Shown in pieces: positions 35,636-49,440 of a DNA stretch of 64,000 bases (the first letter of the stretch is position 1; every line of letters begins with the position of its first letter). A program made the position numbers and the translations under genes. The notes under the pieces were generated by a model, which did not search any database, had not been told where the DNA came from, and saw only the letters and a program-made list of their open reading frames with translations. Source of the stretch: Mycobacterium tilburgii (GTDB lineage: Bacteria; Actinomycetota; Actinomycetes; Mycobacteriales; Mycobacteriaceae); assembly GCF_902168065.1 (NCBI RefSeq), contig NZ_LR655699.1, forward strand, positions 1-64,000. The letters are read 5' to 3'.

Positions 35636-36565
35636 TTGCTCTTTCGTCAACTGGAGTACTTCGTCGCGGTCGCTCATGAACGTCACTTCGCTCGCGCCGC
35701 CGAGAAGTGCTTCGTGTCCCAGCCGGCGCTGTCCGCGTCGATCGCGAACTGGAGCGCGAGCTGAACGTCACGCTGATCAACCGGGGACACAGTTTCGAGG
35801 GTCTGACCACCGAAGGCGAACGACTGGTAGTGTGGGCCAAGCGGATTCATGCCGAGCATAATATGTTCAAGACCGAGGTGGATGCGGTTCGGTCCGGGAT
35901 CACCGGAACGCTTCGGCTCGGCACGGTGCACACCGCCTCCACGACGGCGTCGCTGGTGCTCTCCGCCTTCTGTGCAACGCATCCGCTGGCGAAGGTACAA
36001 ATCCATTCACGGCTGGCCGCGACCGAACTATACCGGCGCTTACGTGAATTCGAACTCGACGCCGCGATCGTGCACGCTTCTCGCAACGACGCCCAGGACG
36101 TGAGCCTGGTACCGCTGTATGCCGAGCACTACGTGCTGTTGCGTCGGCGGACATGCTGCCCTCCGGGGCGTCCACGCTGCCGTGGCGGGATGCCGCGCGG
36201 TTGTCGTTGCATTGATCACCCCCGATATGCGGGACCGTCAGATCATCGACGAGACCTTCGCCGGGCACGGCATCACCGTCGCTCCACAGGTCGAGACTGA
36301 CTCCGTGGCTTCGCTACTCGCCCAGGTCGCCAGTGGTAATTGGGCGTGCATCGTGCCGCACACCTGACTGTAGATATCGTCGCTGGGCGGCGAAATCCGT
36401 GCTGTCGAAATGGTCGACCCGGTGGTGACCGCCGAGATTGCGATGGCCACCAACGCCACCGGGCCCGGATCGCCGGTCGCCCAGGCGCTTATCGCCGTCG
36501 CACATCAGCCCTCGCTGAACGACTTCTTCGACAGCCAGTTGCTGGGGGTCACCCGCCGGCGCTGA
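35636..36565 (+). pseudogene. oxyS: LysR-family regulator OxyS (Rv0117-like)
   Basis: TTG 35636 follows GAGGAGG and starts LFRQLEYFVAVAHERHFARA, the LysR winged-helix. After a frameshift near 35740 the frame continues LNVTLINRGHSFEGLTTEGE and the effector domain GTLRLGTVHTASTTASLVLS. A second shift occurs near 36145 (the expected LLASADMLPSGAS is out of frame), then DMRDRQIIDETFAGHGI and NWACIVPHT followed by TGA (36365-36367). The end DFFDSQLLGVTRRR reaches 36565 and overlaps oxcA. In M. tuberculosis OxyS responds to oxidative stress; this copy is inactive. Confidence 0.8.
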
Positions 36566-38255
36566 CCGGGGTGGCGGTGCTGGTCGGGTTGAGCCCGGCC
36601 AGGTGGCCGCTCTCCACCCCAGCGGCGGGGTCGAGTGCACAGTCGATGACCGACGGCCCGTTCGAGGCCAGTGACTCGGTCAGTGCGGCCCGCAGCTCGT
36701 CGGGTGTGCTGACGTGATATCCCTTGCCGCCGAACGCCTCCGCGATCAGCTCATGCCGGGAAGCGGCGTTCAGCACGGTCGGCGCCGGCCGAGCTCCAGT
36801 GGGTTTCTCGTCGCCGCGGTAGACGCCGCCGTTGTTAAGGATCACGACCGTCACCGGCAGGCGGTAGCGGCAGATCGTCTCGACTTCCATGCCGCTGAAG
36901 CCGAACGCGCTGTCGCCCTCGATCGCGACGACCGGTTTGCCTGTCTCGACGGCCGCCGCGATCGCGTAGCCCATGCCGATACCCATCACCCCCCACGTCC
37001 CGGTGTCGAGGCGGTGCCGGGGCAGCTCCATGTCGATGACGTTGCGCGCCAGGTCAAGCGCGTTGGCTCCCTCGTTCACGACGTAGACATCCGGATTCGA
37101 TTGCAGCACCGAACGAATCGCGCCCAGGGCGTTGTAAAAGCGCATCGGGTGGGGGTTTTCGGCGAGACGTTGTCGCATCTTAGCGTCATTGGTGGCCCGC
37201 CGATCGGCCAGCTCGTCGATCCATTCCCGTGGCACGTCGACGGGGCGGGTGGCCAGGCCGGCGCGCAGCGCAGCGACCACGGATGTGATATCGCCGGCCA
37301 GGGGTGCCGCGATCGGTTGGTTGCTGTCGAACTCCGACGCCGCAATGTCGACCTGGGCGAACTTCGCGTCGGGCGACCACTGCGGCGAATCACCGTGTCC
37401 GAGAAGCCAATTCAGTCGCGCGCCGACGAGCAGCACCGCGTCCGCGCGGCCGATGGCCAGCGAGCGTGCAGCCGCGACGGACTGCCGATGCGAATCCGGC
37501 AGCAGCCCCTTGGCCATCGACATGGGCAGAAACGGAATTCCGCTCGCCTCCACGAAATCCCGGATTTCGGCGTCGGCGCGGGCATACGCCGCACCCTTAC
37601 CGAGCACGATCAGCGGACGGCGCGCCTGCGCGACCACGTCGAGCGCACGATCGACGGCCTCGGGTGCCGGCAGCTGCCGCGGTGCGGGGTCGACGACCCG
37701 CCACACTCCGGCGGCCGCGGCCCCGGCGGCCAACGCCTGACCCAGCACCGCGCCCGGAATGTCAAGATACACACCGCCTGGCCGGCCGGAGGCCGCGGTG
37801 CGGATGGCGCGTGCCACCGCCAGCCCGATGTCCTCGACCCGGTCGACCCGAAACGCCGCCTTCGCGAACGGCCGGGCCGCGTTCAGCTGATCGAGGTCCT
37901 GGTAATCGCCACGCTGCAGATCGACCAACGCCCGATTGCTCGAACCCGAGATCTGAATCATCGGGAAGCAGTTCGTGGTGGCATTCGCCAGCGCGGGCAG
38001 CCCGTTGAGAAAACCCGGCCCCGAGGGCGTCAAGCACACCCCTGGCCGGCCGGTGAGAAACCCGGCCGCGGCGGCGGCATTGCCCGCGGACGTCTCCTGC
38101 CGGAACCCGATGAAGCGCATACCGCGCGCCTGCGCGACGCGCGCGAGATCGGTGATCGGGATGCCGACGAGGCCGTAGATGGTGTCGATGTCGTTGGCCT
38201 GCAGGGCGTCGACGACGAAGTGAAAGCCGTCAGTCAGATCGGCGCTGGGGGTCAT
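36549..38255 (-). CDS. oxcA: Oxalyl-CoA decarboxylase OxcA (Rv0118c-like)
   Basis: A 568-residue thiamine-diphosphate enzyme that decarboxylates oxalyl-CoA to formyl-CoA. N-terminal pyrimidine domain: DTIYGLVGIPITDL and the catalytic Glu in FRQETSAGNAAAAA. Central domain: RRPLIVLGKGAAYARA. C-terminal ThDP/Mg motif: EGDSAFGFSGMEVETICRYR, VVILNNGGVYRG. Length and order match Rv0118c. Intact. Its last 17 bases overlap the oxyS pseudogene. In mycobacteria the gene normally sits with fadD7, here broken, so the CoA-ligation partner may be missing. Confidence 0.92.
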   Translation of the reverse strand: MTPSADLTDGFHFVVDALQANDIDTIYGLVGIPITDLARVAQARGMRFIGFRQETSAGNAAAAAGFLTGRPGVCLTPSGPGFLNGLPALANATTNCFPMIQISGSSNRALVDLQRGDYQDLDQLNAARPFAKAAFRVDRVEDIGLAVARAIRTAASGRPGGVYLDIPGAVLGQALAAGAAAAGVWRVVDPAPRQLPAPEAVDRALDVVAQARRPLIVLGKGAAYARADAEIRDFVEASGIPFLPMSMAKGLLPDSHRQSVAAARSLAIGRADAVLLVGARLNWLLGHGDSPQWSPDAKFAQVDIAASEFDSNQPIAAPLAGDITSVVAALRAGLATRPVDVPREWIDELADRRATNDAKMRQRLAENPHPMRFYNALGAIRSVLQSNPDVYVVNEGANALDLARNVIDMELPRHRLDTGTWGVMGIGMGYAIAAAVETGKPVVAIEGDSAFGFSGMEVETICRYRLPVTVVILNNGGVYRGDEKPTGARPAPTVLNAASRHELIAEAFGGKGYHVSTPDELRAALTESLASNGPSVIDCALDPAAGVESGHLAGLNPTSTATPVSAGG

Positions 38256-38444
38256 GTCCCGGCTCCTCCTCAGCGATGAACTCTGGTCACCGCGCTGCTC
38301 GGTGCATGGCGTAGGTTCGATAGCTGCCGATTATCAATCGTCAGGTGAACAGTATTGGACGGATGGGAAGGTTGCTCGGCATCCTAGAATCAAAATTGGA
38401 ATCATGTGTTGTCACGCGGTCGACGAGGCGGAAAGATCACGGCG

Positions 38445-40021
38445 ATGTCTGACTCGACGACCGAGCTCCCGGCAGCGGAACTGGCCACCCAGGCGCCGAG
38501 CATCGCCGACCTGGTCGCCGCGGCGGCCGGTCGCGGCCCGAAGGCGACCGCGCTCGTTGTCACGTCCGAGCGAATTCCGATGAGCTACGGCGCACTGACC
38601 CAGCTGGTCGACGATTTGGTCAAACAGCTGATCGACGCCGGTCTGCGGCCCGGGGACCGGGTGGCGCTGCGGTCGGGCAGCAACGCCAAATTCGTGGTCG
38701 GCCTGCGGCCACCTCCCGCGCGGAGCTGATCGCGGTTCCGTTGGAACCCGCCTTGCCAGTCGGCGATCAGCGCGCGCAGCGAGGTCGTAGGAGCCGGTGT
38801 GGTGCTGGTCGACGGGACCCGGACCCGAGGAGACCGCCACCGACGAGGAGCCGGGCGTGGCGTGGTGGCCGTTCACGGGGACCGTCGACCGCGACGGCGC
38901 GGCCGCGGTGCGGCTGGACGCGTCGGCGAAGCCGGACCGCGCGGTCGCGACGCCCGAGGGCCTGCGTGACGACGACGCGATGATAATGTTCACCGGCGGC
39001 ACCACCGGCGCCCCGAAGATGTTCCCCTGGACGCGCACGAACATCGCCAGCGCGGTGCGGGCCATCATCGCCGCCTATCGGTTGGGCTCACAGGACGCCA
39101 CGGTTTCGGTGATGCCGCTCTACCACGGCCACGGCCTGGTGGCCGCCTTGCTGTCGACGCTGGCGTCCGGTGGCACCCTGGCGTTGCCCGCGCGCGGAGA
39201 GTCTTCGGTGCACAACCTTCTGGGACGACATCGATGCCGTCGCCGCCACCTGGTACACCTCGGTCTCCACCATTCACCAGATCTTGTTGGAGTGGGCCGC
39301 GACCGACCGGTCGGCGGGCGAGCACGCCGCGTTGCGCTTCATCCGCATCTGCAGCGCGCTGCTGACCCCGGAAACGGCCAGCGCCCTGCAGGACACCTTG
39401 GGCGCGACCGTGGTGAGTGCGTTCGGCATGACCGAAGGCACCCACCAGGTCGCCACCACCAGGATTGATCAACCCGAGAACCCGGCGGGAACACGGGGTC
39501 TTGTCGGAAAGTCGACCAGCCCGGAGATCCGCATCGTGACGCCCGACGGAGAACCGCTGGCCGCCGAAGCCATCGGCGAGGTGCGGCTGCGCGGCCCGAC
39601 CGTGGTGCGCGGCTACCTTGACCCGGCGATCACCGCCGCCCACTTCACCGACGGCTGGCTGCGAACCGACGATCTCGGTTCGCTGTCGGCCGCGGGTGAT
39701 CTGCGGATCTGCGGGCCCATCAAGGAACGCATCAACCGCGGCGGGGAAAAGATCTCGTTGGAGCGCGTCGAGGGCGTGTTGGCGAGCCATCCCGATGTGC
39801 TGGAGGTCGCCGTGTTCGGGCGGCCGGACAAGATGTACGGCGAGATGGCGGCGGCAGTCGTCGTCCGGGGTGCGGCGGCGCTGGACCCCGACTAACTCGT
39901 CGAGTTCTGCCGTGAACGATTGGCGCCCTACGAGGTGCCCGCGACGTTCCTGCAGACCAGCGCACTGCCGCACACCGCGAAGGGGTCGCTGGACTGCCGC
40001 GCGGTGCAGTTCGGCGGCTGA
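38445..40021 (+). pseudogene. fadD7: Acyl/oxalate-CoA ligase FadD7 (Rv0119-like)
   Basis: Starts MSDSTTELPAAELATQAPSI, then PGDRVALRSGSNAKFVVG. Frameshifts near 38700 and 38790 precede the ATP motif MFTGGTTGAPKMFPWTRTNI. Another near 39205 leads to DDIDAVAATWYTSVSTIHQI, AFGMTEGTHQVA and RGGEKISLERVEGVLASHPD. A TAA at 39893-39895 replaces an expected Glu codon (LDPDELVEFC), after which PHTAKGSLDCRAVQFGG ends at 40021. Next to oxcA this ligase would make oxalyl-CoA; it is divergent from oxcA as in M. tuberculosis. Confidence 0.85.
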
Positions 40022-40054
40022 CGCCGCACCCGAAAAGAGCTGTGCGACAGGCGA

Positions 40055-40522
40055 TTACGGAGTTGACGTCACACTGCCCCACGCGGCGCGGGCGCCCGAA
40101 TCGCCGATCCGATAGGTCTGGACCAGGGTCGCCACCGCGGCGGCCACCACCAGCACGCCGACCAGGATGTGCAGCGGCACCTTCACGGTGTCGCCGCGCT
40201 CCTGGCGGACATGGATGACCGCCAGAACCGCCACGGTCGCGGCCAGCGCCGCGACGATGTAGATCAGCGTCTCGCCGAGCTCCTCATGCCGGGTCAGGAT
40301 CGGGGCCGCCCTGACCCGCGCGGCCAGCCAGGTACCCGAGCTCTCGGTCAGCGGTGTCACGACGAGCGTGCAGATCGCCAGCGCCACCACCACCCAGATC
40401 AGCCTCCGGCGCACCGACGGCCAGAACGCGCACAGGATCGCCAGGATCGCCGTGAGTGGGCCCAAGACCACGACGAAATGGTTCAGCAGGATATGCGCAG
40501 GCAGTCCGTTGAATGTCGACAT
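40055..40522 (-). CDS. DUF2231-like four-helix membrane protein
   Basis: 155 residues from ATG 40522 (MSTFNGLPAHILLNHFVVVL), with four membrane helices: about residues 10-33, 38-58, 83-103 and 119-139. The start PAHxLLNHFVVVLGPLTAIL, with a His in the first helix, resembles DUF2231 membrane proteins, some of which bind haem. An in-frame GTG at 40570 overlaps the end of fusA2 and is less likely. Function unknown. Downstream of fusA2 on the same strand with a 40-base gap, so probably cotranscribed originally. Confidence 0.65.
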   Translation of the reverse strand: MSTFNGLPAHILLNHFVVVLGPLTAILAILCAFWPSVRRRLIWVVVALAICTLVVTPLTESSGTWLAARVRAAPILTRHEELGETLIYIVAALAATVAVLAVIHVRQERGDTVKVPLHILVGVLVVAAAVATLVQTYRIGDSGARAAWGSVTSTP

Positions 40523-40562
40523 GATCGAATCCGGGATCCCAATCTGGCTGATTCGCAGGTGC

Positions 40563-42654
40563 TCAAACACTAACCTTCATTTTGGCTGCCGCCGTCTCGG
40601 GCATCGGCTCGTACCGGACGGACGACCGGGTAACGATGCGGCTCCATGGGCGAGTGAGCGCAAATCGATCGCGTACCGGGTCAGCTCGACCTGGGGCACC
40701 TCCGCCCGCACCACCGTGCGGTCCTGACCCGCGGTGTCGGTGCCCAGCACCCGGCCACGGCGGCCGGACAGATCACCCATCACCGCGCCCACAAAATCGT
40801 CGGGCACCAACACCGAGATCTCGTCGATCGGCTCGAGCAGGGTGACCTTCGTCGCGGCCGCCGCCTCACGCAACGCCAGCGCACCCGCCATCTGAAACGC
40901 GAAATCCGACGAGTCCACACTGTGGGCCTTGCCGTCGAGCAGGGTGCCCCGAATGTCGACGACGGGATAGCCGGCATGCACTCCCTTTTCCATCTGCGCT
41001 CGGACGCCCTTCTCCACGCTCGGAATGAATTGACGCGGCACCGCGCCGCCGACCACCTTGTCTAAGAACTCGAACCCGGTGCCCTCGGGCAGCGGCTCCA
41101 CCTCGATGTCACACACCGCGTACTGGCCGTGCCCGCTGGACTGCTTGACGTGACGGCCGTGGCCTTTGGACTTGCCGGCGAACGTCTCCCGCAGCGGGAC
41201 GCGCAATTCCACGGTGTCGACCGTGACGCCGTACCGGTTGGCCAGCGCCTTGAGCACCTTCTGCTCGGTCCGCAGCGTCGGATCCTCGGCCGCCAACCGG
41301 GCCAGACCGACCGAGAGCTTGTCCTCGTCGGTCTTGGCATGCGCCGCAATGGCAGTCGGCAACAACGGCTCCGACATGGCCCACGGTTTGAGCACTAGCG
41401 GTTCGGCCTTGTCGGAGAGCGTGTCCCTGGCGCGACTCAGCTTGCCGATCGCGCAGATGTCGCCGGCGACGACCTCCGGTGCGGGCCGTTGCTGCCTGCC
41501 CAGCGGGAACGACAGCACCCCGATCCGTTCGTCCTCGTCGTGATCGGGATGGGTGGTGCTGTTTCCCGACGCCCCAGCGGCACCGCCGAAGAACGACGAA
41601 AAATGGCCCGACACGTGCACCGTCGTGTTGGGCCTGATGGTCCCGGAGAACACCCGGACCAGGCTCACCCTGCCAACGTAGGGGTCTGACGTCGTCTTCA
41701 CCACCTCTGCCAGTAAGGGCGCGTCGGCGTCGCAGGCCAGGTCCGCGTGCCTGGCGCCGTGCGGGGTGAACACCTCCGGGAGCGGATATTCCATCGGCGA
41801 CGCGAACCCCCGGGTGGGTGACCTCGAGCAATTCCTAGGGTGCCGACTCCGGTGCCGCTGCACACCGAGATGACCGGGAAGAACGATCCGCGGGACACGG
41901 CCCACTCCAACTCCTCGATCAGCAAGGATTCGTCGATCGATTCGCCGCCCAGGTACCGCCCCATCAGGGACTCGTCCTCGGATTCCTCGATGATCCCTCG
42001 ATCAGCGCGCCGCGGGCCTCCGCGATCCGGTCGGCGTCTGCGGGGTCGGGAGGCTCAACGGTGCGCCGACCGTCGGTATCGGTAGCGCTGCTGCGACAGC
42101 AGGCCGATCAGCCGCGTGCAGTTGTTCTCCGAGGTCGGCAGGTAGAGCGGTAAAACCTTGTCGCCGAACGCCTTCTGCGCAGACTGCAGGGCCTGCAGGT
42201 AGTGCGCCCGGGCGTGGTCGAGCTTGGTGATCACCACGGCGCGGGGCATCCCGACCTGGCTGCATTCCTGCCACAGCGACTTGGTCGGCTCGTCGATACC
42301 GTAGCAGCCCTCGTTCGCCCACGAACAGCGCACAGTCCACCGCGCGCAGGCCGGCCCGCAGCTCGCCGACAAAGTCGGCGTAGCCGGGCGTGTCGACCAG
42401 ATTGACCTCGATGCCGCCATGTGCCAAAGAGGCGACTGCAACACCCATCGACCGCTGCCGGCGGATTTCGGCATCGTCGTAGTCGCAGATGGTACTGCCC
42501 TCGATGACCGAGCCCGGTCTGGTCAGCACCCCGCCGGCCTCCACCAGTGGTCGTCTTGCCGGCACCCGACCAAGACGATGTTGCGGACATCGCCGGGACA
42601 GTTCGCGGTGGGGGCGGCTCCGGCGCCTTGGGAAGTGTTTGCCTTGTCCGCCAT
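40563..42654 (-). pseudogene. fusA2: Elongation factor G-like protein FusA2 (Rv0120c-like)
   Basis: Start MADKANTSQGAGAAPTANCP. The G-domain is split among frames: the P-loop region GAGKTTT, VNLVDTPGYADFVGELRAG (G3), PRAVVITKLDHARAHY (G4 equivalent). From about 41830 one long frame carries domains II-V: FTPHGARHADLACDADAPLL, LSRARDTLSDKAEPLVLKPW, GHGQYAVCDIEVEPLPEGTG, LLEPIDEISVLVPDDFVGAV and MGDLSGRRGRVLG. The last residues (YEPMPETAAAKMKVSV) need one more shift and end at 40563. FusA2 is a non-essential EF-G paralogue; at least five shifts inactivate it. Confidence 0.85.
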
Positions 42655-42803
42655 GAATTTTTTAAGTTTAATCGGCCGACGTTCAATTGGCCGGCCATGT
42701 GTCGTGGTTCACAGAACGTATAGGCAACCTTTCTCCCAACTGCCGCCCAACATAAGGCCGCAATCACGGGCCCGATGCTCACCTGTCAGGCGTGCCAGCT
42801 GGA

Positions 42804-43216
42804 CTAACGGTGCACGGTGATCCGGTGCACGGTGATCGCGATGACCGGCCCGTTCAGCGAAACCTCTTGGTACTGGGAATATTTGGCGCGGAGGAGCCGA
42901 TACCCGGTGCGCAGCGGTTCGCCGTCGTGATGAATGGTCGCCACACCCCGACCCGGACCCACCACAACTGCGCCCAGTCGTCGGCGTAGTGGTCGAGCAG
43001 CAGGCTGACCCGCGGATTGCTCGTGTTGTTCGCCAGCCGGCGTAGCTGAAGCGTGCTTTTCGGCTTCGCGTACACCACCTCAGGCGGCCCGCCGGGTTCC
43101 GCGGCGAGCGCGAAGACGACCGGCACCAGGTGCGGTCTCCCGTCCGGCGTGCTGGTGGCCAGCAGGGTCACCGGGGCCAGGGTGAGGCCGATTTTGGGGT
43201 CGAAATCGCCCACCAT
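42804..43216 (-). pseudogene. PPOX-class FMN/F420 protein (Rv0121c-like) with one frameshift
   Basis: [57 protein letters not shown] and [17 protein letters not shown] are the split-barrel flavin-binding core of PPOX-class F420-dependent reductases. One frameshift near 42945 moves the end ([20 protein letters not shown]) out of frame. A perfect 15-base tandem duplication (42808-42822 and 42823-42837) adds five residues just before the stop. Same position as Rv0121c, upstream of fusA2. Confidence 0.75.
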
Positions 43217-43361
43217 GCCAGCTTAGGGGCCGTTAGTGGGCCGCCATTTTGTCCCGGCCGGAACCGGCTACCTGCATTACGGTGAGGTACACAAAGCTGT
43301 GCGGTCCAGAGATCAAGGCTGGGCCACTTGTGATTCAGACCCCGACGCAGGGAGGTACGGG

Positions 43362-44432
43362 ATGGGCAACTGGCGGCACCGCTCGGTCTGGTGGTCACGG
43401 TTGGCCGGTTTGCTGGCTGCGCTCGGCCTGAGCCTGACCCTGACCGGGGTCCCGGCCTCCGCGGCGCCGCCGAACCTGGCGCTGGACCGGTACGCGGACG
43501 CGCCGTTGATCGCGCTCGACCCCGCGGCGATCGCCGCGCAGGTCGGACCGCAGGTCGTCAACATCAACACCCGGTTCGGCTACAACAGCGCGGTGGGCGC
43601 CGGGACCGGCATCGTCATCGATCCGAACGGCGTGGTGCTGACCAACAATCACGTAATCTCGGCCGCCACCGACATCAGCGCCTACGACGTCGGCAACGGC
43701 CAGACCTACGCCGTCGACGTGGTCGGCTACTCGCGCAAAGCCGACGTCGCCGTGTTGCAGCTGCGCGACGCGGCTGGCCTGCCCACCGCCACGATCGGCG
43801 GCGGGGTTGCCGTCGGCGAGCCCGTCGTCGCGCTGGGTAACACCCACGGCCAGGGCGGCGCGCCCAGCGTCATACCCGGGCGTGTGGTCGCGCTCAACCA
43901 GACCGTGTCGGCGAACGACACCCTGACCGGTGCCAACGAGACGCTGGGTGGGCTGATCCAGGCCGAGACGGCGATCAAGCCCGGCGACTCGGGCGGGCCG
44001 CTGGTCAACATGGCCGGACAGGTGGTCGGGGTGGACACCGCCGCCACCGACAGCTACAAGATGTCGGGCGGTCAGGGCTTCGCCATCCCGATCGGCCGCG
44101 CGATGGCCGTGGCCAATCAGATCCGAGCCGGTGCCAGCTCCAACACCGTGCACATCGGGCCCACCGCCTTCCTCGGTCTCGGTGTGGCCGAAAACGGCGG
44201 CACCGGGGCAAGGGTGCAACGCATCGTCGACGGCGGTCCGGCCGCCGGCAGCGGAATCGCGCCCGGCGACGTCATCACCACGGTCGACAATGTGCCGATC
44301 AGCGGTCCCACCGCGATGACCGACGTGATGGTCCCGCATCACCCCGGCGACGTCATCACGCTGCACTGGGAGTCGGGTCAGGGAGGCCAGCGCAGCGCGC
44401 CGGTGACGCTGGGCGACGGGCCGCCGGCCTGA
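43362..44432 (+). CDS. pepA: Secreted trypsin-like serine protease PepA (Rv0125-like)
   Basis: 356 residues. A signal peptide (WWSRLAGLLAALGLSLTLTG, cleavage after ASA) is followed by a mature start APPNLALDRYAD. The HtrA-like protease domain has the triad His in LTNNHVISAATD, Asp in RKADVAVLQLRD and Ser in KPGDSGGPLVN. A C-terminal PDZ domain runs from about 260 (FLGLGVAENGGTGARVQRIV to VTLGDGPPA). ATG 43362 has GGAGG 8 bases upstream. It probably degrades or processes exported proteins. The M. tuberculosis homologue is the antigen Mtb32A. Intact and followed by treS. Confidence 0.93.
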   Translation: MGNWRHRSVWWSRLAGLLAALGLSLTLTGVPASAAPPNLALDRYADAPLIALDPAAIAAQVGPQVVNINTRFGYNSAVGAGTGIVIDPNGVVLTNNHVISAATDISAYDVGNGQTYAVDVVGYSRKADVAVLQLRDAAGLPTATIGGGVAVGEPVVALGNTHGQGGAPSVIPGRVVALNQTVSANDTLTGANETLGGLIQAETAIKPGDSGGPLVNMAGQVVGVDTAATDSYKMSGGQGFAIPIGRAMAVANQIRAGASSNTVHIGPTAFLGLGVAENGGTGARVQRIVDGGPAAGSGIAPGDVITTVDNVPISGPTAMTDVMVPHHPGDVITLHWESGQGGQRSAPVTLGDGPPA

Positions 44433-44542
44433 TCCGGCCGGCGAGGATCGCCTGGTCAACAATCAATTCGATTGCTACCGCAGCGGATTAGCGGCGTGAT
44501 TCCCGGCTGCCGGGCTCGGGTACACGTGGCATCGTGGACTTG

Positions 44543-46327
<1,785 letters not shown>

Positions 46328-46379
46328 CGACCCGCGCCCACAACGATGCAAAGCGAAGCGATGAGGAGGAGTGGCGCAG

Positions 46380-47732
46380 ATGACCCAGTTAGTCAAGCTG
46401 CCGTGGATCGATTGGCTGCCACAGCAGCGCTGGTACGCCGGGCGCAACCGCGACCTGGTCAGCGCCGAGCCTGCGCTCGTCGTCCCGCTGCGCGACAACC
46501 TCGAGCTGGTCCTGGTCGATGCCAATTATGTCAGCGGGCCCGCCGAGCGTTATCAGGTGCTGGTCGGGTGGGACGCCGAACCGGTCACCGAGTATAATAT
46601 GGTGGCCACCATCGGCGCCGCCGGCAATCGGACCGGCTACGACGCGCTGTACGGCACCGATGGACCGCGGTTCTTGCTGTCGCTGCTCGACGAGTCGGCC
46701 GACCGCGAGGCCGCCGGCACGCACGTGGTGTTCCGCAAGGAGCCGGACATTGCGCTGCCGCTGGACGCGGAGCCGCGCGTCGCCGACGCCGAGCAATCCA
46801 ACACCAGCGTGATTTTCAATCGGTCCGCCATCTTCAAGGTGTTTCGTCGTGTCAGCAGCGGAATCAACCCCGACATCGAATTGAACCGGGTGCTCGGCCG
46901 CGCCGGCAACCCGAACGTCGCCCGACTGCTCGGCACTTACGAGATCGCGGGGGGGGACGATGCCGAGGACACCGCGTGGCCGCTGGGCATGGTCACCGAG
47001 TTCGCGGCCACCGCCGCCGAAGGCTGGGCCATGGCGACGGCCAGCGTGCGCGACCTGTTCGCCGAGGGCGACCTGTACGCCCACGAGGTCGGCGGAGATT
47101 TCGCCGGGGAGTCTTATCGGCTCGGCGAGGCGGTCGCGTCCGTGCACGCCACCCTCGCCGAAGCTCTCGGCACGGCGGAGGTGACTTTCCCGCTGGACAT
47201 CATGCTGGCGCGGGTGGCGTCGGCGGTGGCGCAGGTTCCCGAGCTGGCCGAGCACGCGGCCACGATCGAAGAGCGCTTGCAGAAGCTGTCCGGCGAGATG
47301 ATCACGGTCCAGCGGGTGCACGGCGACCTGCATCTGGGGCAGGTGCTGCGCACCCCGGAGGGCTGGCTGCTGATCGACTTCGAAGGTGAACCCGGCCAGC
47401 TGCTCGAGGAGCGGCGGGCACCCGACTCGCCGCTGCGTGACGTGGCGGGGATGCTGCGGTCGTTCGAGTACGCCGCGTACGGACCGCTGGTGGACAACGA
47501 GGGGGACAAGCAGCTGGCGGCGCGGGCACGGGAATGGGTCGAGCGCAATCGGGCAGCGTTCTGCGACGGCTACGCGGCGGCGTCGGAAACCGATCCGCGC
47601 GATTCGGCGTTGCTGCTGGCGACCTACGAGCTGGACAAGGCCGTCTACGAAGCCGGCTACGAGGCGCGGCACCGGCCGAGTTGGCTGCCGATCCCGCTGC
47701 GGGCGATCAGCCGGCTCACCGGGGCCGCATGA
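46380..47732 (+). CDS. mak: Maltokinase Mak/Pep2 (Rv0127-like)
   Basis: A 450-residue ATP-dependent kinase making maltose-1-phosphate, the substrate of GlgE, in partnership with TreS. The N-terminal cap ([20 protein letters not shown]) is followed by a bilobed kinase: [16 protein letters not shown] (ATP Lys), [20 protein letters not shown], the catalytic loop [15 protein letters not shown] and metal motif [11 protein letters not shown]. It ends [22 protein letters not shown] 46380 is chosen: GAGGAGGA at 46363-46370 is correctly spaced for it, but directly abuts the in-frame GTG 46371. Intact. Confidence 0.94.
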   Translation: MTQLVKLPWIDWLPQQRWYAGRNRDLVSAEPALVVPLRDNLELVLVDANYVSGPAERYQVLVGWDAEPVTEYNMVATIGAAGNRTGYDALYGTDGPRFLLSLLDESADREAAGTHVVFRKEPDIALPLDAEPRVADAEQSNTSVIFNRSAIFKVFRRVSSGINPDIELNRVLGRAGNPNVARLLGTYEIAGGDDAEDTAWPLGMVTEFAATAAEGWAMATASVRDLFAEGDLYAHEVGGDFAGESYRLGEAVASVHATLAEALGTAEVTFPLDIMLARVASAVAQVPELAEHAATIEERLQKLSGEMITVQRVHGDLHLGQVLRTPEGWLLIDFEGEPGQLLEERRAPDSPLRDVAGMLRSFEYAAYGPLVDNEGDKQLAARAREWVERNRAAFCDGYAAASETDPRDSALLLATYELDKAVYEAGYEARHRPSWLPIPLRAISRLTGAA

Positions 47733-47766
47733 GTCGGCGCGGCGCCGGGCCGGGCTTTTAAAGCAC

Positions 47767-48130
47767 GTGCGCGTGGTGAGTGAAATTTTCGACAGCGAAG
47801 CACGGCTGTCCTGGGTGCTGGCCGGGATCCTGACGGCAACCGCGTTCACCCACTCCGAGGGATACTTCGTCACCTTTATGATGGGTACCGCCCAGCGCGG
47901 TGCTGGGGTTCTTCCGCCACGATGTGTTGCTGGCGATTTCGGCGGGCGTGCTGATGCTGTGCTTTCTCACCGGGGTCGTGGTCGCCTCGGTCTGCCGGCG
48001 CGACGATCGGTGGCTGTATCAGCGTGGTCGTCAACGGCACCTGGATGCTCATCGTCGCGTCCGGTGTGCGCGCCGACCACCGCCGTTACGTACCTGCACC
48101 TGGACCGGCGCGCGGTCCTCGACTAGTCTC
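47767..48130 (+). pseudogene. DUF1275 (YoaK-like) membrane protein remnant
   Basis: From GTG 47767 the text reads RLSWVLAGILTATAFTHSEG and YFVTFMMGTAQR, with a frameshift near 47905 into AVLGFFRHDVLLAISAGVLM and LCFLTGVVVASVCRRDDRW. These are the first two to three helices of the DUF1275 family. After about 48020 only short unrelated pieces remain, so most of the protein is lost. It occupies the space between mak and fbpC (Rv0128 in M. tuberculosis), but I do not claim orthology. Confidence 0.5.
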
Positions 48131-48210
48131 CCGGCGACTGATCCCGGCGCACCAAAAGCATCGGCAGCAGCGCTTGACCGGTGCGCTGCTGCCGATGCTC
48201 GTTCCGGGCG

Positions 48211-49440
<1,230 letters not shown>

